A DNA stretch of 64,000 nucleotides from Streptomyces sp. NBRC 110028 (GTDB lineage: Bacteria; Actinomycetota; Actinomycetes; Streptomycetales; Streptomycetaceae), in NCBI RefSeq assembly GCF_001417735.1, contig NZ_BBUZ01000029.1, forward strand, positions 221,926 through 285,925, read 5' to 3'. A program made the translations under genes and the position numbers. The notes beneath the pieces are model-generated. The model saw only the letters and a list, made by a program, of their open reading frames with translations. It had not been told where the DNA came from and ran no database searches. Below are positions 17,872 to 26,167 of the stretch, in pieces; position 1 is the first letter of the stretch; every line of letters begins with the position of its first letter.

Positions 17872-19170
17872 TCAGCTTCCAACGGTGGTGGTGGCGGTGG
17901 TGGCGTTGTCGCTCGGCGGGCGCTTGCCGATGGTGAAGAGGCCGGACTGGGTGTGGTGGACCTCTGACGCGTCGCGGACGATGTTGATCGGATCGCGCCC
18001 GGCCTCGACGTCGTCGGCCATCGCGAGAAGCATGCGGCGCAGCATGACGACGCCGCGGTCCCCGGTGGCCAGGGTCTCCTCGGAGTCCAGGGTGATCGCT
18101 CCCTGTGATTCCTGGGCCTCCGTGTCACCGGGGAACCGGTGGCGTTCCTCGTCGGTCAGCTCGTGGTTCTGCTTGCCGTTCTGCGTGATGCCGGTCACGA
18201 AGCGGACCATGCGCTCGGGATCGTTCGAGCGGATGGAGAAGAAGAGCCGGTGGCTGGTGTCGTCGGAGGGCACGACCCACAGCAACTGATCCGGCCGTCC
18301 GTCGGGGGTCACCTTCACGAAGTCCGGCAGGCCGAAGACGTTGGGAAGCTGTTGCTCGACCGCGAAGCCGTACTCGGTGACCTCGCCGTCCTCGCCCTCG
18401 ACCTCGAAACGCTGGGTGTACTTCACGCCGTGGTCGGTGCGCTCGTACGTCAGGCGCTCGGCGATGGTGGCCGGATCGAAGAAGTTCTCGGGATAGCCGA
18501 AGGTGCCGGTGCCCAGCATCTGGTACCCGCTGTGCGTGGAGTGGAGCCAGGTGACGTGCGTCGGGTCGGCGGAGTTCTCGTAGATGTTGAGCCAGCTGAA
18601 GTCCGCCGGCATACCGAGGACCGCGGCGTGGGGGACCGGCCAGCTGGCGAAGTACTTCTCGTCCTCCGCGGGGTTCTCCAGCGCGTCGTAGCGGGGGAGT
18701 TCGGGCTTGAGCTCCGGCGGGCCCATGTAGACGAAGAGCAGGCCGTAGCGCTCCGCGACCGGGTACCACGGCTGACGGGCGGCGTCGCGCCTGCGCCCGA
18801 GGCCCGGTTCGCAGGCCTGCTCTATGCAGCGGCCCTGCACGTCGAACTTCCAGCCGTGGTAACAGCAGCGGATGCCGTCGTCCTCGACACGGCCGAAGTA
18901 GAGGCTGGCGCCGCGGTGGGTGCAGCGCTCGATCACGACACCGGGCTTGCCCTGCCCGTCCCGGAACACGACCAGGTCCTCGCCCAGCACGCGGGTCTTT
19001 TGCGGCAGCGCCCCGGCGACGAGCGTTTCCGAGCTGGCGATCGGGTGCCAGTAGCGACGCAGCGCCTCGCCCATGGGCGTGCCGGGCCCGACCTCCCGCA
19101 AGCGGGCGTTGTACGAGGGCTTCGGGCGACCGTAGCCCGTGCCGGTGTCGGCCTCTGAAGTGGTGGTCAT
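17872..19170 (-). CDS. Rieske non-heme iron oxygenase, terminal component
   Basis: A 432-residue VanA/phenoxybenzoate-dioxygenase-like oxygenase. The Rieske cluster ligands are Cys83-x-His85 and Cys102-x2-His105 (ERCTHRGASL, then CCYHGWKFD). The mononuclear iron site is NSADPTHVTWLH, with Asp and two His. Such enzymes demethylate methoxy-aromatics or hydroxylate/cleave aryl ethers. ATG at 19170 has GGGAGG upstream. It heads the seven-gene minus-strand operon that ends with hydroxyquinol cleavage, so its substrate is probably a methoxylated or ether-linked ring derived from the glycoside aglycone. Strongly similar to the oxygenase at 43333-44637. Confidence 0.93.
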   Translation of the reverse strand: MTTTSEADTGTGYGRPKPSYNARLREVGPGTPMGEALRRYWHPIASSETLVAGALPQKTRVLGEDLVVFRDGQGKPGVVIERCTHRGASLYFGRVEDDGIRCCYHGWKFDVQGRCIEQACEPGLGRRRDAARQPWYPVAERYGLLFVYMGPPELKPELPRYDALENPAEDEKYFASWPVPHAAVLGMPADFSWLNIYENSADPTHVTWLHSTHSGYQMLGTGTFGYPENFFDPATIAERLTYERTDHGVKYTQRFEVEGEDGEVTEYGFAVEQQLPNVFGLPDFVKVTPDGRPDQLLWVVPSDDTSHRLFFSIRSNDPERMVRFVTGITQNGKQNHELTDEERHRFPGDTEAQESQGAITLDSEETLATGDRGVVMLRRMLLAMADDVEAGRDPINIVRDASEVHHTQSGLFTIGKRPPSDNATTATTTVGS

Positions 19171-19521
19171 GGTCCTGCCTCCCGTGCGGCTCGGGCACAC
19201 CGCCGGTGACACGTGCAGGGCTGTGGGATCGCCTGCGAGGGCACCGTCATGTGCGGCCCTTGAATAGGATTGTTAATTCACATTCGCATTTTTTGGCGCG
19301 GTGCGTCAAGGGCCGCGTACATGGGCGCCCTTGACGAGGAGGGGAGTGGTTGCTCGACGGGTAGCCTCGACCACGAGTGATCGATCTTGTCGTCGCCCAT
19401 GTGCGCCGCCCGCTCGTCGAGCTGCTGGCGCCGCCGTTCACGGCCCGGCGGCGCCAGGCGCGGAGACTGCCCGGAGCGGATGCCGGCGCTGTGGGCCTCC
19501 GCCTGCCTTTACGCTGGGGCG
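19171..19521. promoter_or_regulatory. Divergent control region of aromatic operon
   Basis: A 351-bp spacer between the Rieske operon and the TetR gene with no convincing reading frame. An AT-rich patch at 19262-19296 stands out and contains TTCACATTC at 19278-19286. The same 8-9-bp word appears twice, as an inverted repeat, at 20182-20205 in front of the GlcG/HbpS gene. This is the likely operator/promoter zone of the operon. No confident -35/-10 pair was found. Confidence 0.5.
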
Positions 19522-20163
19522 GTGAGTACCGAAGAGTCACTTGATCTGCCGCCGGCGCAGCAGGCGCGCAGCCGGCTGACCCAGCAGCGGATCCTGGAGG
19601 CAGGTACGACCCTCCTCGAAGAGGGCGGCACCGAGGCGCTCACTGTCGCGGCCGTCGCCGCTCGAGCGGGCGTCTCGGTGGGTAGCGTCTATCGGCGGTT
19701 CGGCGACAAGGACCGCCTGATCGCCGCTCTCCAGCACGACATGATCGATCAGTTTCGCGCTGACATCATCCGCCGCTTCGCTCCGCGGCGCGCGGATCCG
19801 ACCGCGCTGGTCGCCTCGGCGGTCGCCGGACTCACCGAGACGTTCGAAGCGCACCAGTGCTTGATGCGCGTCTTCATCACCGCGGGCACCGCCGATCCGG
19901 CAGTGGCGCGAGTTGGGTCCCAGGCCAGCGTTGACGCTGGCCATGTCTTCCGGCAGTTCCTGGAGCCGATCGAGTCGATGATTGACGCGCCGGAGCCGGA
20001 GCTGCGCCTGGATGTCGCCTATCGCCTGGTGTACGGGGCGTGCATGAACCGCGTGCTGCACGGCGAACAGTTCGAGTCCGACCGGCCGCTGACGTGGCGT
20101 CAACTCACCGACGAGCTCGTAAACGCTGCCTGCCTGTATCTCCTCGGTGTGCCGGCGGAGTAA
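19522..20163 (+). CDS. TetR-family regulator of aromatic operon
   Basis: A 213-residue TetR protein. The DNA-binding domain is RLTQQRILEAGTTLLEEGG, then TVAAVAARAGVSVGSVYRRF and GDKDRLI. The GTG at 19522 (VSTEES) gives a normal N-terminus; the frame stays open back to 19387 but the extra residues are Arg/Cys-rich and unlike coding sequence. It is divergent from the Rieske oxygenase operon and lies before the GlcG/HbpS gene. The shared TTCACATTC words on both sides of it are its likely binding sites. Confidence 0.82.
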   Translation: MSTEESLDLPPAQQARSRLTQQRILEAGTTLLEEGGTEALTVAAVAARAGVSVGSVYRRFGDKDRLIAALQHDMIDQFRADIIRRFAPRRADPTALVASAVAGLTETFEAHQCLMRVFITAGTADPAVARVGSQASVDAGHVFRQFLEPIESMIDAPEPELRLDVAYRLVYGACMNRVLHGEQFESDRPLTWRQLTDELVNAACLYLLGVPAE

Positions 20164-20181
20164 TCTCCCAGCCTCGGACGT

Positions 20182-20205
20182 GAATGTGAGGGGCGCTTCA
20201 CATTC
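20182..20205. promoter_or_regulatory. Inverted repeat GAATGTGA-N8-TCACATTC
   Basis: Eight-base arms match perfectly around an 8-base spacer, 130 bases before the GlcG/HbpS start and 18 bases after the TetR stop. One arm is repeated at 19278-19286 in the Rieske operon control region, so a shared regulator, most simply the TetR protein between them, is suggested. Confidence 0.6.
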
Positions 20206-20335
20206 GGGCCCCGCGGCGGCATACTGAGCGGCTCCGGGCGCCCCCGGAATCAGTGATCGTCTGGGCGGGGGTGCCCTGAGGACACCGCAGAAGACGCTCG
20301 GTCGACGTTTCGGCCGTCAAGGAAGGAAGCTCATC

Positions 20336-20758
20336 ATGCGAGAGCCGCTCAGCTACGAGATCGCGCACGGCGCGGCACTTGCCGCTCTGGAGGCAGGAAG
20401 GTCCGAGGGGCACAAGGTGTGCGCTGCCGTGGTCAACCGGAGCGGCGTCACCAAGGTTCTCCTCAGCGATGACGGCGTCGGCCTTCTCGGCGTGGAGACC
20501 GCGCGACGCAAGGCCTACACCTCGGCCGTGAGCGGTGTCCCAACGGCTCGGTTCGCGACCTTCGCCGCGTCGCCCCAGATGCAGGTAGCGCCTCCCCACC
20601 TGGTCGACTCCAACCTTCTGCCGGTCGCCGGCGGCGTGCCGATCGTGACGGCCGACGGGGAGGTCATCGGCGCCATCGGCGTGGGCGGGGCGGACGACAC
20701 TACGGACGACCGCATCGCGCATCAGGCTCGTGATTCCGTCGCGAAGATCGTTGCGTAG
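20336..20758 (+). CDS. GlcG/HbpS-family protein
   Basis: A 140-residue protein of the GlcG/HbpS family: LSYEIAHGAALAALEAGRSEG, VCAAVVNRSGVTKVLLSDDG, then RRKAYTSAVSG and a glycine-rich end GGVPIVTADGEVIGAIGVGGA. Known members bind heme or act as small accessory proteins next to oxidative enzymes; many are found beside aromatic and glycolate oxidation genes. No secretion signal is seen, unlike HbpS. ATG at 20336 has AAGGAAGG upstream. The inverted repeat in its promoter links it to the Rieske operon. Its biochemical role here is not known. Confidence 0.8.
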   Translation: MREPLSYEIAHGAALAALEAGRSEGHKVCAAVVNRSGVTKVLLSDDGVGLLGVETARRKAYTSAVSGVPTARFATFAASPQMQVAPPHLVDSNLLPVAGGVPIVTADGEVIGAIGVGGADDTTDDRIAHQARDSVAKIVA

Positions 20759-20928
20759 ACCTTCCTCCTGGCCGGCCCTCTCGCGTGCATGGGGCGGAGG
20801 CATGCCGAGACGGTAGCGGGCGGGTGGCAGCCCGCAATGGGCAGAGGATGGGCGACGCGCGCATCACGCTGCGGGTGTCAGGAGGGTTGTTGCGCCATGG
20901 GGGGGGCTGACTTCAGGTGTCGTTGTCT

Positions 20929-21810
20929 TCAGAGTGCCGCCTGGATGATTTCCACGGTGCGCTCCAGGTGCGGCTCGGAGCGGTCGGCGCGGTGGGCGAC
21001 GGCCAGCTCCACGCGCGCGTCGGCCCCGGTCAGCGGTAGGTAGGCGACGCCGCTGAGCGCCAACGCGGTAACGGGCTCGGGCACGACGGCGACGCCGAGG
21101 CCGCCGGCCACCAGCGTGACCAGCGTCGAGGTCTCGCCGACCTCGTGGCGGATGCGTGGCTCGACGCCGGCGTCGCGCAGGAGGCCCAGCACGACGTCGT
21201 ACATCACCGACCGGCGGTCGGCGGAATGCACGATCAGGTCGGCACCGGCGAGGTCCGCGGCGCGCAGCCGTGACCGGCGGGCGAGGGGGTGGTCGACGGG
21301 TACGGCGACGACGAGCCGGTCCCGTCGCAGGGGGTGCACGGTGAGCGAGAGGCCGGCTGCCGGAGGGCGCAGCAGAGCGACATCGATCGCGCCGGTGCGC
21401 AGCGCCTCGGCCTGGTCGGGCGCGAGCATCTCGCCGCGGAAGGAGAAGTCGACGCCGGGAAGCTCTTCCGAAAGTCGCCGCGAGAGCGCGGGGAGGATGC
21501 TGTACGTCGCCGAGCCCACGCATCCGATCGCGAGGTGTCCCACCGAGCCGGCCGCGACGCGCCGTGCGTGGTGGGTGGCCTCGTCGACGTCGGCGAGGAC
21601 CGCGCGCGCCCGTTCGAGGTAGGCCCGGCCGGCGTCGGTGAGGTCGACGCGGCGGGTGGTGCGGTGGAGCAACTCGACGCCCAGCTCGGCCTCCAGCTGG
21701 CGGATCTGCTGGGAGAGCGGCGGCTGGGCCATGTGGAGCCGCTCGGCGGCGCGACCGAAGTGGCGTTCCTCGGCCACCGCCACGAAGTATCGCAAGTGAC
21801 GCAGATCCAT
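20929..21810 (-). CDS. LysR-family regulator of the pca genes
   Basis: A 293-residue LysR-type regulator. The N-terminal helix-turn-helix is MDLRHLRYFVAVAEERHFGRAAERLH, QPPLSQQIRQLEAELG; the effector domain runs from about residue 90 (HLAIGCVGSATYSILP) to the end. It is divergent from pcaF with a 71-bp spacer containing a dyad, the usual arrangement for regulators that activate beta-ketoadipate genes with a pathway acid as inducer. It belongs to the CatR/PcaQ-like group by context; the exact effector is not visible. Confidence 0.9.
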   Translation of the reverse strand: MDLRHLRYFVAVAEERHFGRAAERLHMAQPPLSQQIRQLEAELGVELLHRTTRRVDLTDAGRAYLERARAVLADVDEATHHARRVAAGSVGHLAIGCVGSATYSILPALSRRLSEELPGVDFSFRGEMLAPDQAEALRTGAIDVALLRPPAAGLSLTVHPLRRDRLVVAVPVDHPLARRSRLRAADLAGADLIVHSADRRSVMYDVVLGLLRDAGVEPRIRHEVGETSTLVTLVAGGLGVAVVPEPVTALALSGVAYLPLTGADARVELAVAHRADRSEPHLERTVEIIQAAL

Positions 21811-21818
21811 ATGTCTTC

Positions 21819-21840
21819 CATATCAATCGGGATGGATATG
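21819..21840. promoter_or_regulatory. LysR box between regulator and pcaF
   Basis: CATATC at 21819-21824 and GATATG at 21835-21840 form an inverted pair separated by 10 bases, 42 bases before pcaF. A further ATCCATATG word overlaps the regulator's start. This fits a LysR recognition site that activates pcaF and represses the regulator. Confidence 0.55.
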
Positions 21841-21881
21841 TGTACTTCAGAATATCGCGACCGGGGATTAGCGTCGCTGCC

Positions 21882-23087
21882 ATGAGTGCTTTCCTCTACG
21901 CCGCGACGCGGACGCCGTTCGGCCGCTTCAACGGCGCGCTGGCCGGCGTCCGCCCTGACGATCTCGCTGCTGCCGCGATCACCTCGACGCTTGCCGGGGC
22001 GCCAGGCCTCGACCACGCCGCGATCGACGACGTGGTGTGGGGCAACGCCAACGGAGCCGGCGAGGAGAACCGCAACATCGGCCGCATGGCGGCACTGCTC
22101 GCCGGGCTTCCGGTGAGCGTGCCCGGCACCACGGTCAACCGGCTCTGCGGCTCGAGCCTCGATGCGGCGATGATGGCCGGCCGAATGATCGAGTCCGGCG
22201 ATGCCGACGTGGTGCTGACCGGCGGCGTGGAGTCGATGACCCGCGCGCCGTGGGTGCTGCCCAAGCCGGCGAAAGCGTTCCCGGTCGGCGATATCACCGC
22301 GGTCTCCACCACGCTCGGCTGGCGGCTGGTCAACCCGCGGATGCCGAAGGAGTGGACCGCCAGCCTGGGTGAGGCCAACGAGCAGCTCCAGGAGCGTTTC
22401 GGGATATCCCGCGAGGAGCAGGACGAGTTCGCCGCCCGTTCCCACCAACTCGCCCACCAGGCATGGGAGTCGGGCTTCTGCGACGACCTGGTGGTGCCGG
22501 TCGAGGGCGTCGACCTGACCCGCGACGAGGGCATCCGAGCCGGATCCACGCCGGAGGCGCTGGCCGGTCTCAAGCCGGTCTTCCGCACACCGGAACAGGG
22601 CGGCACCATCACCGCGGGCAACGCCAGCCCGCTCAACGACGGCGCCTCCGCGGTGTTGTTGGGCAGCGAGAAGGCCGCGGCCACGATCGGCGCCGACCCG
22701 ATCGCCCGCATCGTCGGGCGCGGTGTGATGGCACTGGAGCCGCAGGGATTCGGCTACGCCCCGGTCGAGGCCGCGAACCGTGCGCTGGCCCGGGCCGGGA
22801 TCGGCTGGGACCAGGTAGGCGCGGTCGAGCTCAACGAGGCCTTCGCCGTACAGTCGCTCGCCTGTATCGAGGCGTGGAAGGTCGACCCTGGCATCGTCAA
22901 CCAGAAGGGCGGCGCCATCGCGATCGGCCACCCGCTGGGCGCCTCGGGCGGACGCATCCTCGCCACGCTGGCCAAGGTGCTGCGCGAGACGAGGCAGCGC
23001 TACGGCGTGGCCGCGATCTGCATCGGGGTCGGTCAGGGGCTGGCCGTCGTACTCGAGAATTGCGACGTTACGGGGGCGGCCCAGTGA
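21882..23087 (+). CDS. pcaF: 3-oxoadipyl-CoA thiolase
   Basis: A 401-residue thiolase that splits 3-oxoadipyl-CoA into succinyl-CoA and acetyl-CoA. The acylated Cys is in VNRLCGSSLDAAMMAGRMI, the second His in GGAIAIGHPLGASGGRI, and the final Cys near AAICIGVGQG. ATG at 21882 starts right at the thiolase N-terminus (FLYAATRTPFGRFNGAL). Its stop overlaps the next gene as GTGA, so pcaF-pcaI-pcaJ are translationally coupled. The CoA-transferase partners make the assignment to the beta-ketoadipate pathway firm compared with fatty-acid thiolases. Confidence 0.93.
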   Translation: MSAFLYAATRTPFGRFNGALAGVRPDDLAAAAITSTLAGAPGLDHAAIDDVVWGNANGAGEENRNIGRMAALLAGLPVSVPGTTVNRLCGSSLDAAMMAGRMIESGDADVVLTGGVESMTRAPWVLPKPAKAFPVGDITAVSTTLGWRLVNPRMPKEWTASLGEANEQLQERFGISREEQDEFAARSHQLAHQAWESGFCDDLVVPVEGVDLTRDEGIRAGSTPEALAGLKPVFRTPEQGGTITAGNASPLNDGASAVLLGSEKAAATIGADPIARIVGRGVMALEPQGFGYAPVEAANRALARAGIGWDQVGAVELNEAFAVQSLACIEAWKVDPGIVNQKGGAIAIGHPLGASGGRILATLAKVLRETRQRYGVAAICIGVGQGLAVVLENCDVTGAAQ

Positions 23088-23779
23088 GCAGGACGGAGAT
23101 CGTCGAGAGCGCCGATGCGGCGGTCGCCGGGATCGAGGACGGGTCCACCGTCCTCGTCGGCGGCTTCGGCCTGGCGGGGATGCCGTTCGATCTGATCGAC
23201 GCGCTCATCCGGCAGGGTGCGAAGGACCTCACGATCGTGTCCAACAACGCCGGCAACGGCGATGTGGGGCTGGCCGCGCTGCTGGCCGCCGGCCGGGTGC
23301 GCAAGGTGCTCTGTTCCTTTCCGCGCCAGGCCGACTCCTGGGTCTTCGACGGCCTCTATCGCGAGGGGAAGATCGAGCTCGAGGTGGTGCCGCAGGGCAA
23401 CCTCGCCGAGCGGATGCGCGCGGCCGGCGCCGGCATCGGTGCGTTCTACTGCCCGACCGCGGTCGGCACGTCGCTGGCCGAGGGCAAGGAGGAGCGCGAG
23501 ATCGACGGTCGCACGTACCTGCTGGAGTACCCGATCAAGGGAGACTACGCACTGATCAGCGCCCACGTCGCGGATGCGATGGGCAACCTCGTCTATCGGA
23601 AGACCGCCCGCAACTTCGGGCCGGTCATGGCCATGGCCGCGACGAAGACCATCGTTCAGGTCGGCGAGGTCGTCGAGCCCGGGGTGCTCGACCCCGAGGC
23701 CATCGTCACCCCGTCCATCTACGTCGACCGAGTTGTCCAGGTGGACGCCCGTCACTACACCGTACAGGGGGCACGATGA
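23084..23779 (+). CDS. pcaI: 3-oxoadipate CoA-transferase, alpha subunit
   Basis: A 231-residue family-I CoA-transferase alpha subunit. The loop GSTVLVGGFGLAGMPFDLIDAL is the CoA-binding G-x-G-x-x-G region, and TIVSNNAGNGDVGLA and GTYLLEYPIKGDYALI-like stretches follow the family. It forms a heterotetramer with PcaJ and moves CoA from succinyl-CoA to 3-oxoadipate. GTG at 23084 overlaps the pcaF stop by 4 bases; its own stop overlaps the pcaJ start as ATGA. Confidence 0.93.
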   Translation: MSRTEIVESADAAVAGIEDGSTVLVGGFGLAGMPFDLIDALIRQGAKDLTIVSNNAGNGDVGLAALLAAGRVRKVLCSFPRQADSWVFDGLYREGKIELEVVPQGNLAERMRAAGAGIGAFYCPTAVGTSLAEGKEEREIDGRTYLLEYPIKGDYALISAHVADAMGNLVYRKTARNFGPVMAMAATKTIVQVGEVVEPGVLDPEAIVTPSIYVDRVVQVDARHYTVQGAR

Positions 23780-24459
23780 CCACCATGCCAAGTGGCCAGG
23801 CATACGCCGAGGCGCCGAGGAGCGCCGACCGTCGGCTCTCGATGGACGAGCTGGCCGCCGTCATCGCACGCGATATTCCCGCCGGTTCCTTCGTCAACCT
23901 CGGTATCGGGCAGCCCACCAGGATCGCCGACCACCTGCCGGCCGGCTCCGGGGTGGTGCTGCACACCGAGAACGGCATGCTCAACATGGGGCCGAAGGCC
24001 GAGGGCGACGCGGTCGACCCGGACCTGACCAACGCCGGCAAGGTTCCGGTGACCGAGCTGCCGGGGGCGGCGTACTTCCATCACGCCGACTCCTTCGCGA
24101 TGATGCGCGGCGGGCACCTCGACGTCTGCGTCCTCGGGGCGTACCAGGCCGCCTTCAACGGCGACCTCGCCAACTGGCACACAGGTGAGCCCGACGACAT
24201 CCCTGCCGTCGGCGGCGCCATGGACCTCGCCATCGGTGCCAAGGACGTCTATGTGATGATGACGCTCTTCACCCGCTCCGGTGAGCCGAAGCTCGTGCCG
24301 CAGTGCGCCTACCCGCTCACCGGTGTCGGTTGCGTCAGCCGCGTCTACACGGACTGCGGTGTCTTCGACGTCGGCCCCGACGGCGTACGGATCCGGGAGA
24401 CGTACGGCGTCGGCGCCGATGAGCTGGTGCAGCGACTCGGCATCACGCTGTTTCTGTGA
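23776..24459 (+). CDS. pcaJ: 3-oxoadipate CoA-transferase, beta subunit
   Basis: A 227-residue beta subunit carrying the catalytic glutamate in HTENGMLNMG. FVNLGIGQPTRIADHLP and GGHLDVCVLGAYQ are family motifs. It works with PcaI on 3-oxoadipate. ATG at 23776 overlaps the pcaI stop. The N-terminal ~20 residues before MDELAAVIARDI are longer than usual; an internal start is possible but the overlap supports the one given. It ends the operon, facing the convergent NTF2-like gene 47 bases away. Confidence 0.93.
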   Translation: MTTMPSGQAYAEAPRSADRRLSMDELAAVIARDIPAGSFVNLGIGQPTRIADHLPAGSGVVLHTENGMLNMGPKAEGDAVDPDLTNAGKVPVTELPGAAYFHHADSFAMMRGGHLDVCVLGAYQAAFNGDLANWHTGEPDDIPAVGGAMDLAIGAKDVYVMMTLFTRSGEPKLVPQCAYPLTGVGCVSRVYTDCGVFDVGPDGVRIRETYGVGADELVQRLGITLFL

Positions 24460-24506
24460 TGACACGAGGCCGCTGCTCCCTGGGCAACGTGCACGGCACG
24501 GGCCGT

Positions 24507-24887
24507 TCAGCTGCCCTGGCTCTCCGAGCTGAGCACCCGCAGCTCCCTGATCAGGCCGTTCGCGTCGACGGTCACGTTCTCGATACCGCTATGGGAGTCG
24601 AGCCGACCGTCGGCGGTGCGCCACGCCGCTATGAAGTGGACTTCGAGCGTTTCCTCGTCGAGCACCGTGGTGGTCCATACGTGCTTGCTGTCGGCCATGT
24701 CGGAGTAGAAGCGTCGGTAGAACTCCGTGATGTCGGCCAGGCCGGTCACCGGTGGCAGCGCGCCGAACTGCACGGTGGCCTCCGGCGCGAACACCGCCCC
24801 GAGCTCCTCCAGCGCTTCCGGCTCGTGTACCGCACGGTCGACGAGTGTGATGTAGCGATCGACTACCGTCCCGGTCGTCCGGGTCAT
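24507..24887 (-). CDS. NTF2-like (SnoaL) protein
   Basis: A 126-residue single-domain NTF2-fold protein: VDRYITLVDRAVHEPEALEE, FAPEATVQFG, ITEFYRRFYSDM, HVWTTTVLDEETLEVHFIAAWR. Such proteins often act as small hydrolases or isomerases, or have no known activity. It lies 25 bases downstream of the FAD monooxygenase on the same strand, so the two probably form one transcript. It is the third protein of this fold in the aromatic region. Confidence 0.72.
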   Translation of the reverse strand: MTRTTGTVVDRYITLVDRAVHEPEALEELGAVFAPEATVQFGALPPVTGLADITEFYRRFYSDMADSKHVWTTTVLDEETLEVHFIAAWRTADGRLDSHSGIENVTVDANGLIRELRVLSSESQGS

Positions 24888-24912
24888 TGCGTTTCCTCGT
24901 TCTCGTGTGGTG

Positions 24913-26085
24913 TCAGCCCATCAGGGCCTTGCCGAGCTTGGCGCCGACCGGGGTGGAGACGGCGCGGATCAAGGTGCTGCGGGCGATGCGGCCGAAGCGG
25001 TTCGCGGGCATGAAGAAGTGCCGCATGCGCAGGGCTTCTTTTTGGTAGCGGGTGACGAGCGGGCGCAGTTGCTGTTCCCAGCTGCCCAGGGCGGTGGGCA
25101 GGTCGTCGTGTTCAGTGAGAAGTCGGGCCAGCAGTTCGGCGCCGGCGATACCCATGCCGGAGCCCTGGCCGGAGTGGAGGGTCATGCACCAGGCGGAGTC
25201 GCCGAGCAGCACCACTCGGCCCTGGCTCCAGCGGTTGAGGTGGATCTGGCTGACCTGGTCGAACAGGACGGACTCGGAGCGGTCCATCGCCTTCAGCATG
25301 GCGGGCACGATGTCCCCGCCGAAGCCGGCGAACGCCTGACGCAGGGCGTCGGAGGGCTTCTTGCGGATCTCTGCGGCGGGCCAGTCGGTGCGGTAGAGCA
25401 GGAAGGCAACCGGGGGGTGGTCGCGGTAGCTGTTGATCCAGGCGGAGCGGCCGGATGCGGTGGCCACCGCACCGTCACCCGCGCGCATGCCGGGCAGCGG
25501 GCCGTCCATGACACAGGCGGCCACGACGTGGTCGAAGTCCTTGCGGTAGAGGTCCTCGGGGCCGAAGACCAGGGAGCGGACGGTGGAGTGGATGCCGTCG
25601 GCGCCGATGAGGAGGTCCGCGCTCTCCCGCGACCCGTCGGTGAGAGTCACGGTCACCTCGTCACGGCTCTGCGTGATGGCGGCGGGGCCGGTGCCGTAGC
25701 GGATCTCCACCAGGTCCTGGACCGCCTCGTGCAGGACGCGCTCCAGGTCGCTGCGCAGCAGCATCCGCAGTGGGGTGCCGTTGATCTGTTCGGGAAAGGG
25801 CAGGCCGGGGCGGAGGCGACCGCGGGAGTCCACTTCGAACGTGCGCCCCTCGGGATCGCGGCGGTCCGGGAGGGAGCCCAGGATGCCCAGGCGTTCTGAG
25901 GCGGTGTAGCCGGGGCCGTTGAAGCGGACGAAGTAGCCGCCGGTACGGCGGTGGGGCGCCCGCTCGATGATCAGGGGCTGCCAGCCGGCCCGGTGCAGGC
26001 TCAGAGCCGCGGCCAGACCGGAGATACCGGACCCGACGATGAGGGCGCGGCGGGCGTCCTGTGGGGGGAGCGACGAAGAGGTCAT
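24913..26085 (-). CDS. FAD-dependent aromatic monooxygenase
   Basis: A 390-residue class-A flavoprotein hydroxylase. It has the FAD dinucleotide motif ALIVGSGISGLAAALSLHRAG, the DG motif LIGADGIHSTVRS and the GD motif VVLLGDSAWCMTLHSGQG. The family hydroxylates phenols, often with loss of a carboxylate or halide. In this setting it could make hydroxyquinol from a hydroxybenzoate or dihydroxybenzoate, but that is inference. It is divergent from a TetR gene with two overlapping dyads between them. A decayed copy of this divergent pair lies at 39570-39830. Confidence 0.85.
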   Translation of the reverse strand: MTSSSLPPQDARRALIVGSGISGLAAALSLHRAGWQPLIIERAPHRRTGGYFVRFNGPGYTASERLGILGSLPDRRDPEGRTFEVDSRGRLRPGLPFPEQINGTPLRMLLRSDLERVLHEAVQDLVEIRYGTGPAAITQSRDEVTVTLTDGSRESADLLIGADGIHSTVRSLVFGPEDLYRKDFDHVVAACVMDGPLPGMRAGDGAVATASGRSAWINSYRDHPPVAFLLYRTDWPAAEIRKKPSDALRQAFAGFGGDIVPAMLKAMDRSESVLFDQVSQIHLNRWSQGRVVLLGDSAWCMTLHSGQGSGMGIAGAELLARLLTEHDDLPTALGSWEQQLRPLVTRYQKEALRMRHFFMPANRFGRIARSTLIRAVSTPVGAKLGKALMG

Positions 26086-26109
26086 GTCTCGACCCTACCT
26101 CTGATCGAT

Positions 26110-26137
26110 ACTGGATGACCAGTTTTGAAATTTGGTC
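26110..26137. promoter_or_regulatory. Overlapping dyads between monooxygenase and TetR
   Basis: ACTGG at 26110-26114 and CCAGT at 26119-26123 form one inverted pair. GACCA at 26117-26121 and TGGTC at 26133-26137 form another, the centre of an imperfect 21-bp palindrome. Both lie in the 82-bp divergent spacer and are the likely operators of the TetR protein. Confidence 0.55.
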
Positions 26138-26167
26138 ACGCGAAGCGTGTGGTGGGATGCTGTGCAC

